Shown: piece after piece, positions 19,032 to 28,592 of the stretch
How the letters are laid out: each line of letters opens with the position of its first letter
Numbering within the stretch: position 1 is the first letter of the stretch
NCBI GenBank assembly: GCA_963757815.1
Contig: CAVWSN010000021.1
Coordinates: 27,642-91,641 of the forward strand
Reading direction: 5' to 3'
DNA: 64,000 nucleotides
Source of the DNA: JACVRW01 sp963757815
GTDB taxonomy: Bacteria > Actinomycetota > Thermoleophilia > Solirubrobacterales > Thermoleophilaceae
Program-made: the position numbers and the translations under genes
Notes under the pieces: model-generated
The model's input: only the letters and a program-made list of their open reading frames with translations
What the model was told of the DNA's origin: nothing
Databases searched by the model: none

Positions 19032-21370
19032 GTGGCCGGAGAACGAAGGGCTCTGCTCGTTTCCAAGGGCTGGGTGCAGGGCGTCGTGCTGGTCGTGCTG
19101 TTCGGCTTCTTCGTCCTCGGCCTGCTCGCCTACCGGACCTACCAAGCCAAGCCGCCGATTCCGGAGCGGGTGGTGGACCCGGCCGGGAGAGGTGCTCTAC
19201 ACCGAGCGTGACGTCGAGCGCGGGCAGGAGGTGTTCCTCAACAACGGCCTGATGGAGTACGGCTCGGTCTTCGGCCACGGGGCGTACCTCGGCCCGGACT
19301 ACACGGCCGACTACCTGCGAGCGGTCTGCCAAGCATAGTGAGGCGAGACCTATGGAGGCGCCGGCTCCGACCGCGCCGTGCAGCAGACGGTCGAGGACTT
19401 CCGCACGAAACCGCTACGACGAGAGCTCGGGCGTGCTCGAGCTGACCGAGGCGCAGGCGGAGGCCCACCGTGCGCTCGTTCGCCACTACTCGAGACTTCT
19501 TCTCAGAGCCGACGACGAAGAACGGCCTGCGGGCGGAAGCGATCACGGACCGGGACGACCTCGCAGCGCTCACGGCCTTCTTCGGCTGGACCGCCTGGGC
19601 GGGTGCGGCGGAGCGGCCCGGGCACAACTACTGTATACGAACAACTGGCCGCCCGAGCCGCGCGTCGAGAACGAGCCCACGGCCAACGTCATCGTCTGGT
19701 CGGTGCTCTCCCTGATCGCGCTGCTCGGCGGGATCGGGCTGCTCTTCGCGGTGTTCGGGCGCTGGAACATCCTCGGCTGGCACGGCCGCGAGCAGGCCAC
19801 GCTCAGCTTCCGCACGCCCGGCGATATCGCACTCACCCGGCCCAGCGCGCCTGCGCCTGGTTCTTCTTCGTGATGGCGGCGCTGTTCGTGCTCCAGGTGC
19901 TGGTGGGCGCGGCCTCCCAGCACTACCGCGCCGAGCTCTCGAGCTTCTTCGGCATCAACCTCGCGGAGCTCCTGCCCTTCAACCTGATGCGCACCTGGCA
20001 CGTCCAGCTCGCGATCTTCTGGGTCGCGACCTCGTTCGTCGCCGCCGGCATCTTCCTCGCCCCGATGATCGCCCGGCGCGAGCCGAAGGGGCAGGGCACG
20101 CTCGCCTTCCTGCTCCTGGGGGCGCTCGCGGTGGTGGTGTTCGGCACCCTGATCGGCTCGTTCCTCGGCATCCACGGCTGGCTCGGAGACGCGGCCACCA
20201 ACTGGTTCGGCCTGCAGGGCTTCGAGTACCTCGACCTCGCGCGCGTATGGCAGGTGCTCCTGATCGATCGGCCTGTTCGTGTGGGTGTTCATGCTCTGGC
20301 GCGTCCTGCGCACGCGCCTGCGTAGCGAGCACCAGGCGAACATGCCGTGGCTCTTCTTCATGGCCGCGCTCGCCATCCCGGCGTTCTACGCGGTGGGCCT
20401 GATCGCGCAGACCGGCCAGCACTTCACGGTGAACGAGTTCTGGCGCTTCTGGGTCGTCCACCTCTGGGTCGAGGACTTCCTCGAGCTGTTCACGACCGTG
20501 ATGGTCGCCTACATGTTCGTGCTGCTCGGCGTGGTGCGCGAGCGGGTGGCGCTGCTCGTGATCTTCCTCGACATCATCCTCTACTCGATGGGTGGCGTCA
20601 TCGGGACGATGCACCACCTGTACTTCTCGGGCGAGCCCGCCGAGCACATGGCGCTCGGCGCCTTCTTCAGCGCCGCAGAGGTGATCCCGCTCACCTTCCT
20701 CACGGTCGAGGCGTGGTCGTTCCTGCAGCTCGGCGCCGCGCAGCAGTCGAAGTCGCGGACCCCGTTCCGGCACCGCTGGGCGGTGATGTTCCTGGTGGCG
20801 GTAGGGCTTCTGGAACTTCCTCGGCGCGGGCATCTTCGGTTTCCTGATCAACCTGCCGGTGGTCTCCTACTACGAGATCGGCACGGCGCTCACGGCGAAC
20901 CACGGGCACGCGGCGATGATGGGCGTCTACGGGATGCTCGCCATCGGCCTGGCGATGTTCTGCCTGCGCTACTGATTCCAGCCGAGCGCTGGCCGGAGAA
21001 ATGGGCGCGCATCTCGTTCTGGTCGACCAACCTCGGGCTCGCCTGGATGTGTTTCGCCACGCTGCTGCCGCTCGGGATCGCCCAGCTCTACAAATCGGTG
21101 AACGACGGCTACTGGGAGGCGCGCGACCTGCAGCTTCCTGACCGAGGACACGAACGCGCTGCTCGAGTGGCTGCGACTGCCCGGCGACATCGTGTTCATC
21201 GTCGGAGGCGCGCTGCCCGGTGCTCTACATCTGCTTCATCGGGATCCGCCACACCGTCAAGCGGGTCACGCTCGAGGAGCCCGAGGACATCCTCTTCACC
21301 GAGGTCGACCAGGCCGAGGGCGTGGGCGCCGCCACCAGCGACGAGGCGGCGGCGGCGCAAGATCACATGA
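19032..21370 (+). CDS. norB: quinol-dependent nitric oxide reductase, single-subunit qNorB (multiple frameshifts)
   Basis: About 780 residues when roughly eleven indels are repaired (near 19187, 19335, 19400, 19492, 19632, 19838, 20265, 20808, 20975, 21137 and 21224). The N-terminus SKGWVQGVVLVVLFGFFVLG and the stretch NNGLMEYGSVFGHGAYLGPDY are diagnostic of qNor, which reduces NO to N2O with quinol. Heme/FeB histidines appear in RTWHVQLAIFW, WVVHLWVEDF, MHHLYFSG and NHGHAAMMGVYG. Every segment between lesions is conserved and stop-free, so the gene is probably intact in the organism. GTG at 19032 starts it; the repaired end is ...KIT with TGA overlapping the next ATG. Likely role: NO detoxification or partial denitrification. 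Confidence 0.82.
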
Positions 21371-21925
21371 GCGCCGAGGCCCTGCTCGCCGCCGGCTACG
21401 CGGCGGCCCTGCTCGCCGCCGCGCTCGTGCTCGAATGGCTCTCGGCGCACACCCACCGGCGCTCGCTGCGCTACCGCACTGCGGGCTTCGAGTACCGCGA
21501 GAGAGCACGACGTCTGGATCTGCCCCGAGGGAGAGCACCTGTGGCCGCACGAGTTCGACCACGAGCGCCGGCTCGTGCGCTACCGGGCCCGGGCGCACGT
21601 GTGCAACGGCTGCCCGCTCAAGGAGACAATGCACGGATTCCGACCGCGGCCGCGAGATCGTGCGGCCGCTCGATCCCGTGGCCGCACTCGGAGGCCGGGC
21701 GCTTCCATCGCGTGCATCGCGCTGATGCTGGTGGCCTCGCGGGCCTGGTGCTGATCGTCGGACTGGCCCGCAACCACGAGCCGTCCGAGCTCGCGGCCCT
21801 CGGCGGACTGCTCGTGGTGACGCGCGCTCGTGACGCGGCTGCTTGCCCGCGACCTGCGCACGCCACCCGGCCAACTTCCCCGAGCCGACGCCCTCGCACG
21901 GCCTGTCGGAGTGCGGCAGCCGTGA
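21367..21925 (+). CDS. small membrane protein with Cys-rich loop, norB-linked, frameshifted
   Basis: The ATG overlaps the repaired norB stop (ATGA). The N-terminus (about residues 5-27) is a transmembrane helix; a soluble loop follows with ICPEGEHLWPHEFDHE and HVCNGCPLKETCTDSDRGRE (after removing an extra A near 21633). Two more hydrophobic segments (LMLVALAGLVLIVGLA and LLVVTALVTRLLA) lie in shifted frames. At least four lesions. The Cys pattern resembles zinc-binding CxxCPxKxxC modules also seen in some transposases, but the membrane helices argue for a membrane-anchored metal/redox protein. Function unknown; the overlap suggests co-expression with norB. Confidence 0.55.
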
Positions 21926-22726
21926 CGGTCGCCGACGATCAATCGCCGTGGCTTGTGCTCCTCCTGGCGCTCGCGTTCGCCTGCTCGGTGAGGATCCTGC
22001 GCGAGTACGAGCGCGGCGTCGTGTTCCGGCTCGGCCGCCTGCTGCCCGCTGAGGGGGCCAGGGCCGGTGCTGCTGATTCCTTTCGTGGACCGCATGATCC
22101 GCGTCGACCTGCGGACGGTCACGCTCACGATCCCGCCGCAGGAGGTGATCACGCGCGACAACGTGCCGGCCCGCGTGGCTGCGGTCTGCTACTTCCGCGT
22201 GACCGACCCGGCGCGCGGCGATCACGGGGATCGAGGCCTTCGAGCCGGCCACATCGCAGATCGCCCAGACGACGCTGCGCTCCGTGCTCGGCCGCGCCGA
22301 GCTCGACCAGCTGCTCGCCGAGCGCGAGCGCCTCAACGAGGACCTCAAGCGCATCATCGACGAGCAGACCGAGCCTTGGGGCATCGAGGTCACGGCCGTC
22401 GAGATCAAGGACGTCGAGATCCCGGAGGCGATGCAGCGCGCGATGGCCCGCCAGGCCGAGGCCGAGCGCGAGCGGCGCGCGAAGGTGATCGGGGCCGAGG
22501 GCGAGTACCAGGCGGCGGAGAAGCTGGCGGCGGCCGGAAGCATCATCGGCGAGAGCCCCGCCGCGCTCCAGCTGCGCTACCTGCAGAGCGCTCGCCGAGG
22601 TGGGCGGGGAGCGGCGCTCGACGATCGTGTTCCCGCGTGCCCGTCGACATGATGAAGTCCTTCCTCGGCCGCGACCGGGCCCGCGAGGGGGACGAGCACG
22701 AGCAGCTGTGGATCTCTAGGAGCTAA
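21922..22726 (+). CDS. SPFH/band-7 (slipin/stomatin-like) membrane protein, frameshifted
   Basis: About 265 residues after repairing lesions near 22056, 22219 and 22595. It starts with a hydrophobic anchor (WLVLLLALAFACSV), then YERGVVFRLGRL, LLIPFVDRMIRVDLR, PPQEVITRDNVPARV, and the helical tail QAEAERERRAKVIGAEGEYQ, all signature segments of prokaryotic slipins. These form membrane microdomain scaffolds and often pair with NfeD proteases, not seen here. GTG at 21922 overlaps the upstream stop. Co-location with norB is conserved enough in this window to suggest a shared operon, but function in NO metabolism is only inference. Confidence 0.8.
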
Positions 22727-23084
22727 TCCGCTACCTGCACGTGCTGGGGCTGGCCCTCTTCATCGGCGGCCAGATCATGCTCGTGGTCGCGATCGTCCCG
22801 GTGCTGCGCGGCCAGCCCGAGGAGCTGATGCTCGGCGTGGCCCGCCGCTTCGGCAGCGCGATCGCGGTGGCGCTGACGGTGGTGGTTGGAACCAGGAGTG
22901 GCGATGGCGTCCAAGTTCTCGCTACTGGGAGGACGAGACCCTCGAGGCGAAGCTCGCCGTGCTGGTGCTCGTGCTGGTGCTACTCGGACTCCACATCGCC
23001 TCGCCGCGTAGCCGGGCGATCTCGCTGTCGCTTGTGGCGTCATCGCTCCTCGTGGCGTGGCTGGGGGTCGCGCTGACGCACTGA
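22727..23084 (+). CDS. small multi-helix membrane protein (CopD/DUF2269-like), frameshifted
   Basis: After correcting a lesion near 22900 the product has about four helices: IRYLHVLGLALFIGGQIMLV, a second segment AIAVALTVVVG, LAVLVLVLVLLGLHI and LSLVASSLLVAWLGVALTH. The YLHVLG...GG pattern and size recall CopD-type or DUF2269 heme/copper membrane proteins. It directly follows the SPFH gene stop; no standard start codon is visible at the expected place, so the start is unresolved (possibly damaged as well). Confidence 0.5.
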
Positions 23085-23146
23085 GGCCCGAGTGATCTGA
23101 CCCGGCGGGCGAAGACGCTCGCACCCGGCCCTGCGATGCTCGGGCG

Positions 23147-24464
23147 GTGATCGCGCGGCGCTGTCTGCTGCTCTTCTTGCTGGCGTTCGCCGTCCTGGTT
23201 CCGGTCGCGCAGTCCGCGCCGGTCGAGCCGACCCTGTCGATTTCCCGGAGCACGGTCCTGGTCGGCCAGCAGATCCGAGTGGCGGGTCAGGGCTTCCCGG
23301 CGCGGGCGCGCGTGCGCGTGTTCGTGGCCCGCCGCGTACTGGGGCGGTTGCGCGCCGGTCCGCGTGGAGGCTTCCGAATGAGAGTCCGGATCCCGCGCGG
23401 GTTGGCGGCCGGCCGTTATCGGCTGGCGGCGCGGTCGCGTGGCATCGCCGTGCGGATCCGGCTCCGCGTCCGGCGGAGCCCACAGCGGTCCAAGCCGAAG
23501 ACCTCGCCGTCGGCGCCGTCGCCGCACACCTGCGACGTCCGCCGCGCCGCCTCCGCCACCGGAGCCGATCACGCTCGCGGCCGCTGGGGACATTGCATGC
23601 CGGCCCGAGCTGGTCGAGTCCGCGACAGCGTGCACGCAGGCGCGCACAGCCGATCTCGTCGAGACGCTTGCGCCCGATGCCGTGGCGGTACTGGGCGACA
23701 ACCAGTACGAGCACGGCGAGCTCGCGAACTTCATGGCCGTCTACGACCCCACCTGGGGCCGCTTCCTGGACATCACCCACCCGGCGGTCGGCAACCACGA
23801 GTACGAGGGCGATCCCGAACGCGACGACGCGCCCGGCTATTTCTCGTACTTCGGCGCCCGCGCCGGGGACCCGCTCCAGGGCTACTACCGCTGGGAGCTC
23901 GGGGGCTGGACCCTGTTCGCACTCAACTCGGGCGCCATCAACTGGACGCGCCAAACAGGTGGCAACCCGTCACTGCCGGACGATTGCTGGCCCGTCTCCT
24001 GCGCCGCCGGCAGCGCACAGGAACAGTGGCTTCGTGCCGAACTCGGGGCGCTTCCCGAGGATGCCTGCGTGATCGCCTACTGGCACCACCCGCGCTTCAG
24101 CTCCGGCTTCGGGGGAGCAAACCAGCCGCATCCCGAGACGGGGCCGTTGTTCGAGGCCCTCTACGAGCACGGGGCCGAGCTGCTGCTGACCGGTCACTCG
24201 CACAACTACGAGCGCCTCGAGCCCGTGACCCCCGAGGGACTCCCGGACACCACGGGCGTCACGCAATTCGTGGTGGGCACCGGCGGCCGCAGCCTCCACA
24301 TCGACCCCGGGCCGCAGCTGCCGATCAGCGAGGTCCTCCGCACCGATGTCTTCGGCGTGCTCGAGCTCACCCTCGAGCCCGGCGCCTACGCCGCCCGCTT
24401 CCTGAGCAAGGACGGAGGCACCATCGACCAAAGCAGTGGTAGTTGCCACGCACCGAGGCGCTGA
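23147..24464 (+). CDS. secreted calcineurin-like metallophosphoesterase, one frameshift
   Basis: About 438 residues joined across a lesion near 23530. It begins with a signal peptide (residues 1-24), followed by a short beta-rich domain (STVLVGQQIRVAGQGFPARA) and a Pro-rich linker at the frame change. The catalytic domain holds the di-metal motifs AAGDIACRP, LGDNQYEHGE, VGNHEYEG, YWHHPRFSSG and TGHSHNYER. Relatives include purple acid phosphatase-like exported phosphatases, so phosphate scavenging is likely. The Cys pair CWPVSCAAG suggests an extracellular disulfide. Confidence 0.82.
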
Positions 24465-24635
24465 ATCGCGGTCACAGGTCAGCGTCGTCGATGCCTGCTA
24501 GACGGACCTGGGCGCGGTTATTCCTTCCCGCGCCAAACCGGGCCTGCTACTCAACTGGACGAGCGACCAAGGCCGGACCTCTGGACGGGTTGACAGGCGC
24601 CGGCTTGAACGACCGATCGGAAGGGATACAGAGAC

Positions 24636-25088
24636 ATGTCCAACGAACCCGCTGCCGCACTCGAGCGCCTTGATGTGTTGATCGGCAGGTGGAAGACCGA
24701 GGGACGGACCACCGGGCCTTCGGGAGCCCCGGCGGACCGAATCGAAGCCGTTGACACCTACGAGCGACTGCCCGGCGGAGCATTGCTGCACCTCGTCGAC
24801 GCCCGGGTGGGAGACCAACGGGTCGAAGGCGCCGAGATCATCGGCTACGACCCCGCCCAGGGGAACTACGCCACGCAGTACTTCGGCAGCGACGGCCCGA
24901 GTGCGTACGAGGCGACCCTCGGCGAGGACGACGGAGTGCTGGTGTGGACCATGCGCAGCGAGAACGACCGGTTCACCGGCACCTTCAACGACGAGCGGAA
25001 CGTCATCACGGGCCACTGGGACGCGCTCGACGACAGCTCGAAGTGGCAGCCCTGGATGGACATCACCCTGACTCGGGAAACGAGGTGA
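24636..25088 (+). CDS. DUF1579-like lipocalin-type protein
   Basis: A 150-residue cytosolic protein. The LIGRWKTEGRT opening, GAEIIGYDPAQGNYATQYF and TGHWDALDDSSKWQPWMDI are typical of the DUF1579 / conserved lipocalin-like group that binds small ligands in a beta-barrel. Function is not established. The ATG at 24636 follows a GAAGGGA stretch. It stands alone, with a possible gene remnant just downstream. Confidence 0.65.
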   Translation: MSNEPAAALERLDVLIGRWKTEGRTTGPSGAPADRIEAVDTYERLPGGALLHLVDARVGDQRVEGAEIIGYDPAQGNYATQYFGSDGPSAYEATLGEDDGVLVWTMRSENDRFTGTFNDERNVITGHWDALDDSSKWQPWMDITLTRETR

Positions 25089-25110
25089 TCACCATCGACG
25101 GAGGAAGCCG

Positions 25111-25160
25111 ATGACCGAAGCCGACGAACGCCACCTGCGCAGAGTGGAAGGAGATAGCCG
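25111..25160 (+). pseudogene. possible 5' remnant of a nucleoside-deaminase-like gene
   Basis: A GGAGGAAG ribosome-binding site precedes an ATG at 25111 that encodes MTEADERHLRRVE, very like the first residues of CMP/dCMP-type deaminases (MTE-x-DE-x-HLRR-x-x-EL). Homology ends after about 13 residues and the frame closes at 25251 inside the next gene. A truncated gene or chance match are both possible. Confidence 0.3.
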
Positions 25161-25226
25161 CTCCGAACGCGCTACGGTCTGGCCTCGTTTTGGTGGTTCG
25201 AAGGCAGGGGGCCTTGGGGGGAGGCG

Positions 25227-25511
25227 ATGGGGCGAACGATGGGATTCGTAGTTGTATTTCTGCTCGGCCTTGCGCTCGGCATCGGGGGCACGCTCGGCGT
25301 ACGGGCGGTCACGGATGAATCCACACCCAGCTCCCGGTCCGAGGTTCGAGAGGGACTGGCCGAGGAATGGGGGGAGGTCTACGCGGAGTGCGTCGAGGAG
25401 GCAGAAACGCCGGCCGACGACTACTTCGAGGAGGACGACAGCACTCCTGCGGAAACTACGGAGACTGAGCGGCTGGCGTGCAACCGCCGAGCGGATGCGG
25501 TGCTGCACTAG
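25227..25511 (+). CDS. small membrane-anchored acidic protein
   Basis: A 94-residue protein with one N-terminal hydrophobic segment (about 5-26) that could be an uncleaved anchor or signal peptide, then an acidic, Glu/Thr-rich tail with two Cys (C54 and C83 approximately). A very strong purine run GGGGGGAGGCG precedes the ATG. No family recognised. The stop overlaps the end of the convergent XRE gene by 4 bases. Confidence 0.6.
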   Translation: MGRTMGFVVVFLLGLALGIGGTLGVRAVTDESTPSSRSEVREGLAEEWGEVYAECVEEAETPADDYFEEDDSTPAETTETERLACNRRADAVLH

Positions 25512-26371
25512 CGAGCCGCGTGCTCCGAGTCGACGGTCGCCGCCCAGCTGCCGAGGAGGTTGAGCGCTTCGTCCGATTTGGAGCCGGGCTCCGCTGTGTA
25601 GGTCAGGAGATTCAGGCCGGGGTCGGCGGCGAGCTCCATCATCTCGAAGGTAAGGGTGAGATCGCCGACGATCGGGTGGTGGAAGCGCTTGGCGCCGGTC
25701 TGGTGCAGGCGAACGTTGTGGGCGGCCCAGCGGGTGCGGAACTCCTCGCTGCGCGTCGAGAGCTCGCCGATGAGGTCGGTCAGGTCGCGGTCGTATGGGT
25801 CGCGGCCAGCCTCAGCTCGCAGCAGCGCGACCCCGTCGTTGGCGGCGCGTTCCCAGTCCGGGTACAAATCGTGCGCCGTGGGGTTCAGGAACGTGAAGCG
25901 GGCGTGGTTGGCCGGCCGGGTCGGGTCGCGGAACAGCTCTGAGTACAGCGCGCGTCCAAGTTGGTTGGCGGCAAGGACGTCCAGGCGGCCGTTCTGGACG
26001 AGCGCGGGTGCGCCGGTGATCGCATCGAGCAAGCGCTGCACGCTGGGCCGGATCTGCTTCGGCGCCGACCGGCGACGCCTCTTGGCCATCGGCCCCGCCG
26101 CCCGGGCGAGGTCGAACAGGTGCGCCCGTTCGGCGTCGTCGAGCTGCAGCGCCCGGGCGAGCGCTTCGAGCACGCTTTCAGAGACGCCGCTCATGTCGCC
26201 ACGCTCGAGGCGGGTGTAGTAGGGAACGCTGACTCCGGCCAGGACCGCGACCTCCTCGCGGCGCAGCCCGGGAACGCGCCGAGGACCGTAGGCGGTGAGC
26301 CCCACTTGGTCTGGCGTGATCTTGGCTCGCCTGGAGGTCAGGAACTCACGGATCTCGGTCCTGGTGTCCAC
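25508..26371 (-). CDS. XRE-type helix-turn-helix regulator with MmyB-like ligand domain
   Basis: A 287-residue regulator. The N-terminal HTH (about 4-75) contains YGPRRVPGLRREEVAVLAGV and SVPYYTRLERGDMSGVSESV, the standard pattern of the actinobacterial XRE/MmyB family; the C-terminal 170 residues form the MmyB-like PAS-type ligand-binding domain (NQLGRALYSELFRDPTRPAN, LIGELSTRSEEFRTRWAAHNV). These usually control a divergent oxidoreductase gene, and here an SDR gene starts 102 bp away on the other strand followed by an aldo/keto reductase. GTG at 26371 (VDTRTEIREFL) fits family length better than the start 21 bases upstream. Confidence 0.88.
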   Translation of the reverse strand: MDTRTEIREFLTSRRAKITPDQVGLTAYGPRRVPGLRREEVAVLAGVSVPYYTRLERGDMSGVSESVLEALARALQLDDAERAHLFDLARAAGPMAKRRRRSAPKQIRPSVQRLLDAITGAPALVQNGRLDVLAANQLGRALYSELFRDPTRPANHARFTFLNPTAHDLYPDWERAANDGVALLRAEAGRDPYDRDLTDLIGELSTRSEEFRTRWAAHNVRLHQTGAKRFHHPIVGDLTLTFEMMELAADPGLNLLTYTAEPGSKSDEALNLLGSWAATVDSEHAAR

Positions 26372-26472
26372 GCACCCAGCGTAGACCGGCACGCCCGCGC
26401 CTGGGAGACCCTCCCAGTAGCCCTATCAACAGGGACTCTCACTCGGCTCTGGACGGTGCTTCTCTGGAGCCC

Positions 26473-27339
26473 ATGACTACTGACAAGAAGACCTGGTTCA
26501 TCACCGGCGCCGGACGCGGCATGGGCGTCGACTTCGCCAAGGCCGCGCTGGCCGCCGGCCACAACGTCGTCGCCACCGGCCGCAACCCCGACGCCGTCGC
26601 ACGGGCCCTCGGCGACTCCGACGACCTGCTCGTCGTCACGCTCGACGTCACCAGCGGGCAGGACGCCGAGGCGGCCGTCAAGGCGGCCCTGGACCGCTTC
26701 GGCGGCATCGACGTGTTGGTCAACAACGCGGCCAGCTTCTACGCCGGCTACTTCGAGGAGCTGACCCCCGAACAGATGGAGCGGCAGCTCACGACGAGCC
26801 TGATCGGCCCGATGAACGTCACCCGCGCCGTCCTGCCCGTCATGCGCAAGCAGCGCTCCGGACACGTCATCACGATCTCCTCGTCCGCGGGGTTCGCCGG
26901 CTTCGAGTACGGCACCGCCTACGCCGCATCGAAGTTCGGGGTGGACGGCTGGATGGAATCGCTCGCCCCCGAGGTCGAGCCGTTCGGCATCCACACGACG
27001 ATCGTCAACCCCGGCTTCTTCCGCACCGAGCTGCTCACCCAGGAGTCGACGAACTACGCCGAGCCGTCGATCGAGGACTACGCCGAGCGGAACGCCGCCC
27101 AGCGCGAGTTCTGGGAGAGCCAGAACGGCCAGCAGTCAGGCGACCCGGCCAAGCTCGCCCAGGCGCTGCTGACCATCGCCGTCGAGGAGCAGCCGCCGCG
27201 CCGCTTCATCGCCGGCGCCGACGCAATCGCGCAGGCCGAGCAGCAGGTCGCGCAGTTCCGGGAGGAGATCGACGCCCTCCGCGACCTCTCGTCGTCGCTC
27301 GCGCTCGACGAGGTCGAGACCGCCGCGGCCGGGAGCTGA
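26473..27339 (+). CDS. short-chain dehydrogenase/reductase (XRE-controlled)
   Basis: A 288-residue classical SDR. Cofactor motif TGAGRGMG at 11-18, NNAAS in the NNAG position, catalytic Ser in ISSSAGF and the YxxxK motif YAASK. It reduces or oxidises an unknown carbonyl/alcohol with NAD(P). Divergent XRE/MmyB regulator 102 bp upstream and an aldo/keto reductase 56 bp downstream suggest a small inducible detoxification unit. Confidence 0.88.
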   Translation: MTTDKKTWFITGAGRGMGVDFAKAALAAGHNVVATGRNPDAVARALGDSDDLLVVTLDVTSGQDAEAAVKAALDRFGGIDVLVNNAASFYAGYFEELTPEQMERQLTTSLIGPMNVTRAVLPVMRKQRSGHVITISSSAGFAGFEYGTAYAASKFGVDGWMESLAPEVEPFGIHTTIVNPGFFRTELLTQESTNYAEPSIEDYAERNAAQREFWESQNGQQSGDPAKLAQALLTIAVEEQPPRRFIAGADAIAQAEQQVAQFREEIDALRDLSSSLALDEVETAAAGS

Positions 27340-27395
27340 ACACCCTCCCTGTCCGTTTCGGCGCCATCTTCTACGACACCAAGGAGCCACACCTC

Positions 27396-28374
27396 ATGAA
27401 GCACGTTTCGCTAGGCGGACTTGACGTCTCCCGCATAGGACTCGGCACGATGGCGATGTCCGGCTACTACCTCGACACGGGCAGCAGCGACGCCGAGTCG
27501 ATCCGCACCATCCAGCGAGCACTGGAGTTGGGCGTCACCCACATCGACACCGCCGAGATCTACGGCCCCTACGCCAACGAGGAGCTCGTCGGCCGCGCCC
27601 TCAAGGGGCGGCGCGACGACGTCGTGGTGGCGACGAAGTTCGGCTTTGTCTCGCACGCCGGCGGTGGCCCCGGAGTGCTCGACAGCACCCCGGCGAACAT
27701 CCGGACCGCGGTCGAGGGCTCACTGAAGCGGCTGGGTACCGACCGCATCGACCTCTACTACCAGCACCGGGTCGACCCCAACACGCCCATCGAGGACACC
27801 GTCGGCGCCCTGGCCGAGCTTGTGACCGAAGGAAAGGTCCTGCACATCGGCCTGTCCGAGGCCGGCCCCGAAACGATCCGCCGCGCCCACGCCGTACACC
27901 CGATCGCCGCGCTGCAGACCGAGTACTCCCTGTGGACCCGTGACCCGGAGGCCGAGCTGCTGCCGCTGCTGCGCGAGCTCGGCATCGGCTTCGTGCCCTA
28001 CTCGCCGCTCGGGCACGGCTTCCTCACCGGGACGATCCGCTCCCCCGAAGAGCTCGCCGACGACGACTGGCGCAAGACCAACCCTCGCTTCACAGAGGGC
28101 AACTTCGAGAAGAACCTCCGCATCGTCGACCGAGGTCCAGGCCGTTGCCTCCGAGGTCGACGCCACACCGGCGCAGGTCGCTCTGGCCTGGCTGCTCGCG
28201 CAGGGCGACGACCTCGCCCCGATCCCCGGCACCAAGCGCGTCTCCCGCGTCGAGGAGAACACGGCCGCCGACGGCATCGAGCTGAGCGCGGAGCAGATCC
28301 AACGGCTCAACGATCTCACCCCCGCCGCCGGTGAGCGCCACGACCAGGCGAACATGGCCGCAGTCGACCGCTGA
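27396..28374 (+). CDS. aldo/keto reductase, one frameshift
   Basis: About 325 residues after removing one extra base near 28131. The AKR (alpha/beta)8 barrel tetrad is visible: Asp in HIDTAEIYG, Tyr in AEIYGPY, Lys in VATKFGF and His in YYQHRVD. The C-terminal NADPH-binding region IPGTKRVSRVEEN is in the shifted frame. It acts on an unknown carbonyl. It follows the SDR with a short gap and is probably co-transcribed under the XRE regulator. Confidence 0.85.
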
Positions 28375-28433
28375 CCACGTCGCGGCGGCTATTGCTCGCG
28401 CAAAGCGAGCGGCAGGTCGCTATTGCGGCCGCC

Positions 28434-28551
28434 GATGCGGCCGATCGGCGAGGGCCACGCCCTCGGTCCGGCGCTCGGAGCCCTCGCCTGGCTCGTCGGG
28501 CTGCTCCTCGTGTTCGTGCCCCTGGCCGTCCGCGCCTTCCGGCGAGCGTAA
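28434..28551 (+). pseudogene. C-terminal remnant of an ABC-2 type transporter permease
   Basis: One frame reads IGEGHALGPALGALAWLVGL followed by LLVFVPLAVRAFRRA and TAA at 28549-28551. This is the usual last helix of drug-efflux ABC-2 permeases (LAWLVGLLLVFVPLAVRAFRR). No upstream part of such a gene remains, so it looks like a deletion scar. A small GCTCGC/GCGAGC hairpin lies just upstream at 28396-28412. Confidence 0.55.
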
Positions 28552-28592
28552 GAGGCGTGGCGGGCACCGAGCCCGCCACACCCCCGGATCGA

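Noticed and set aside
21593..21660. Transposase-like CxxCPxKxxC motif suggesting an insertion sequence
   Set aside because: It is flanked by transmembrane helices in the same gene, with no DDE domain or terminal repeats.
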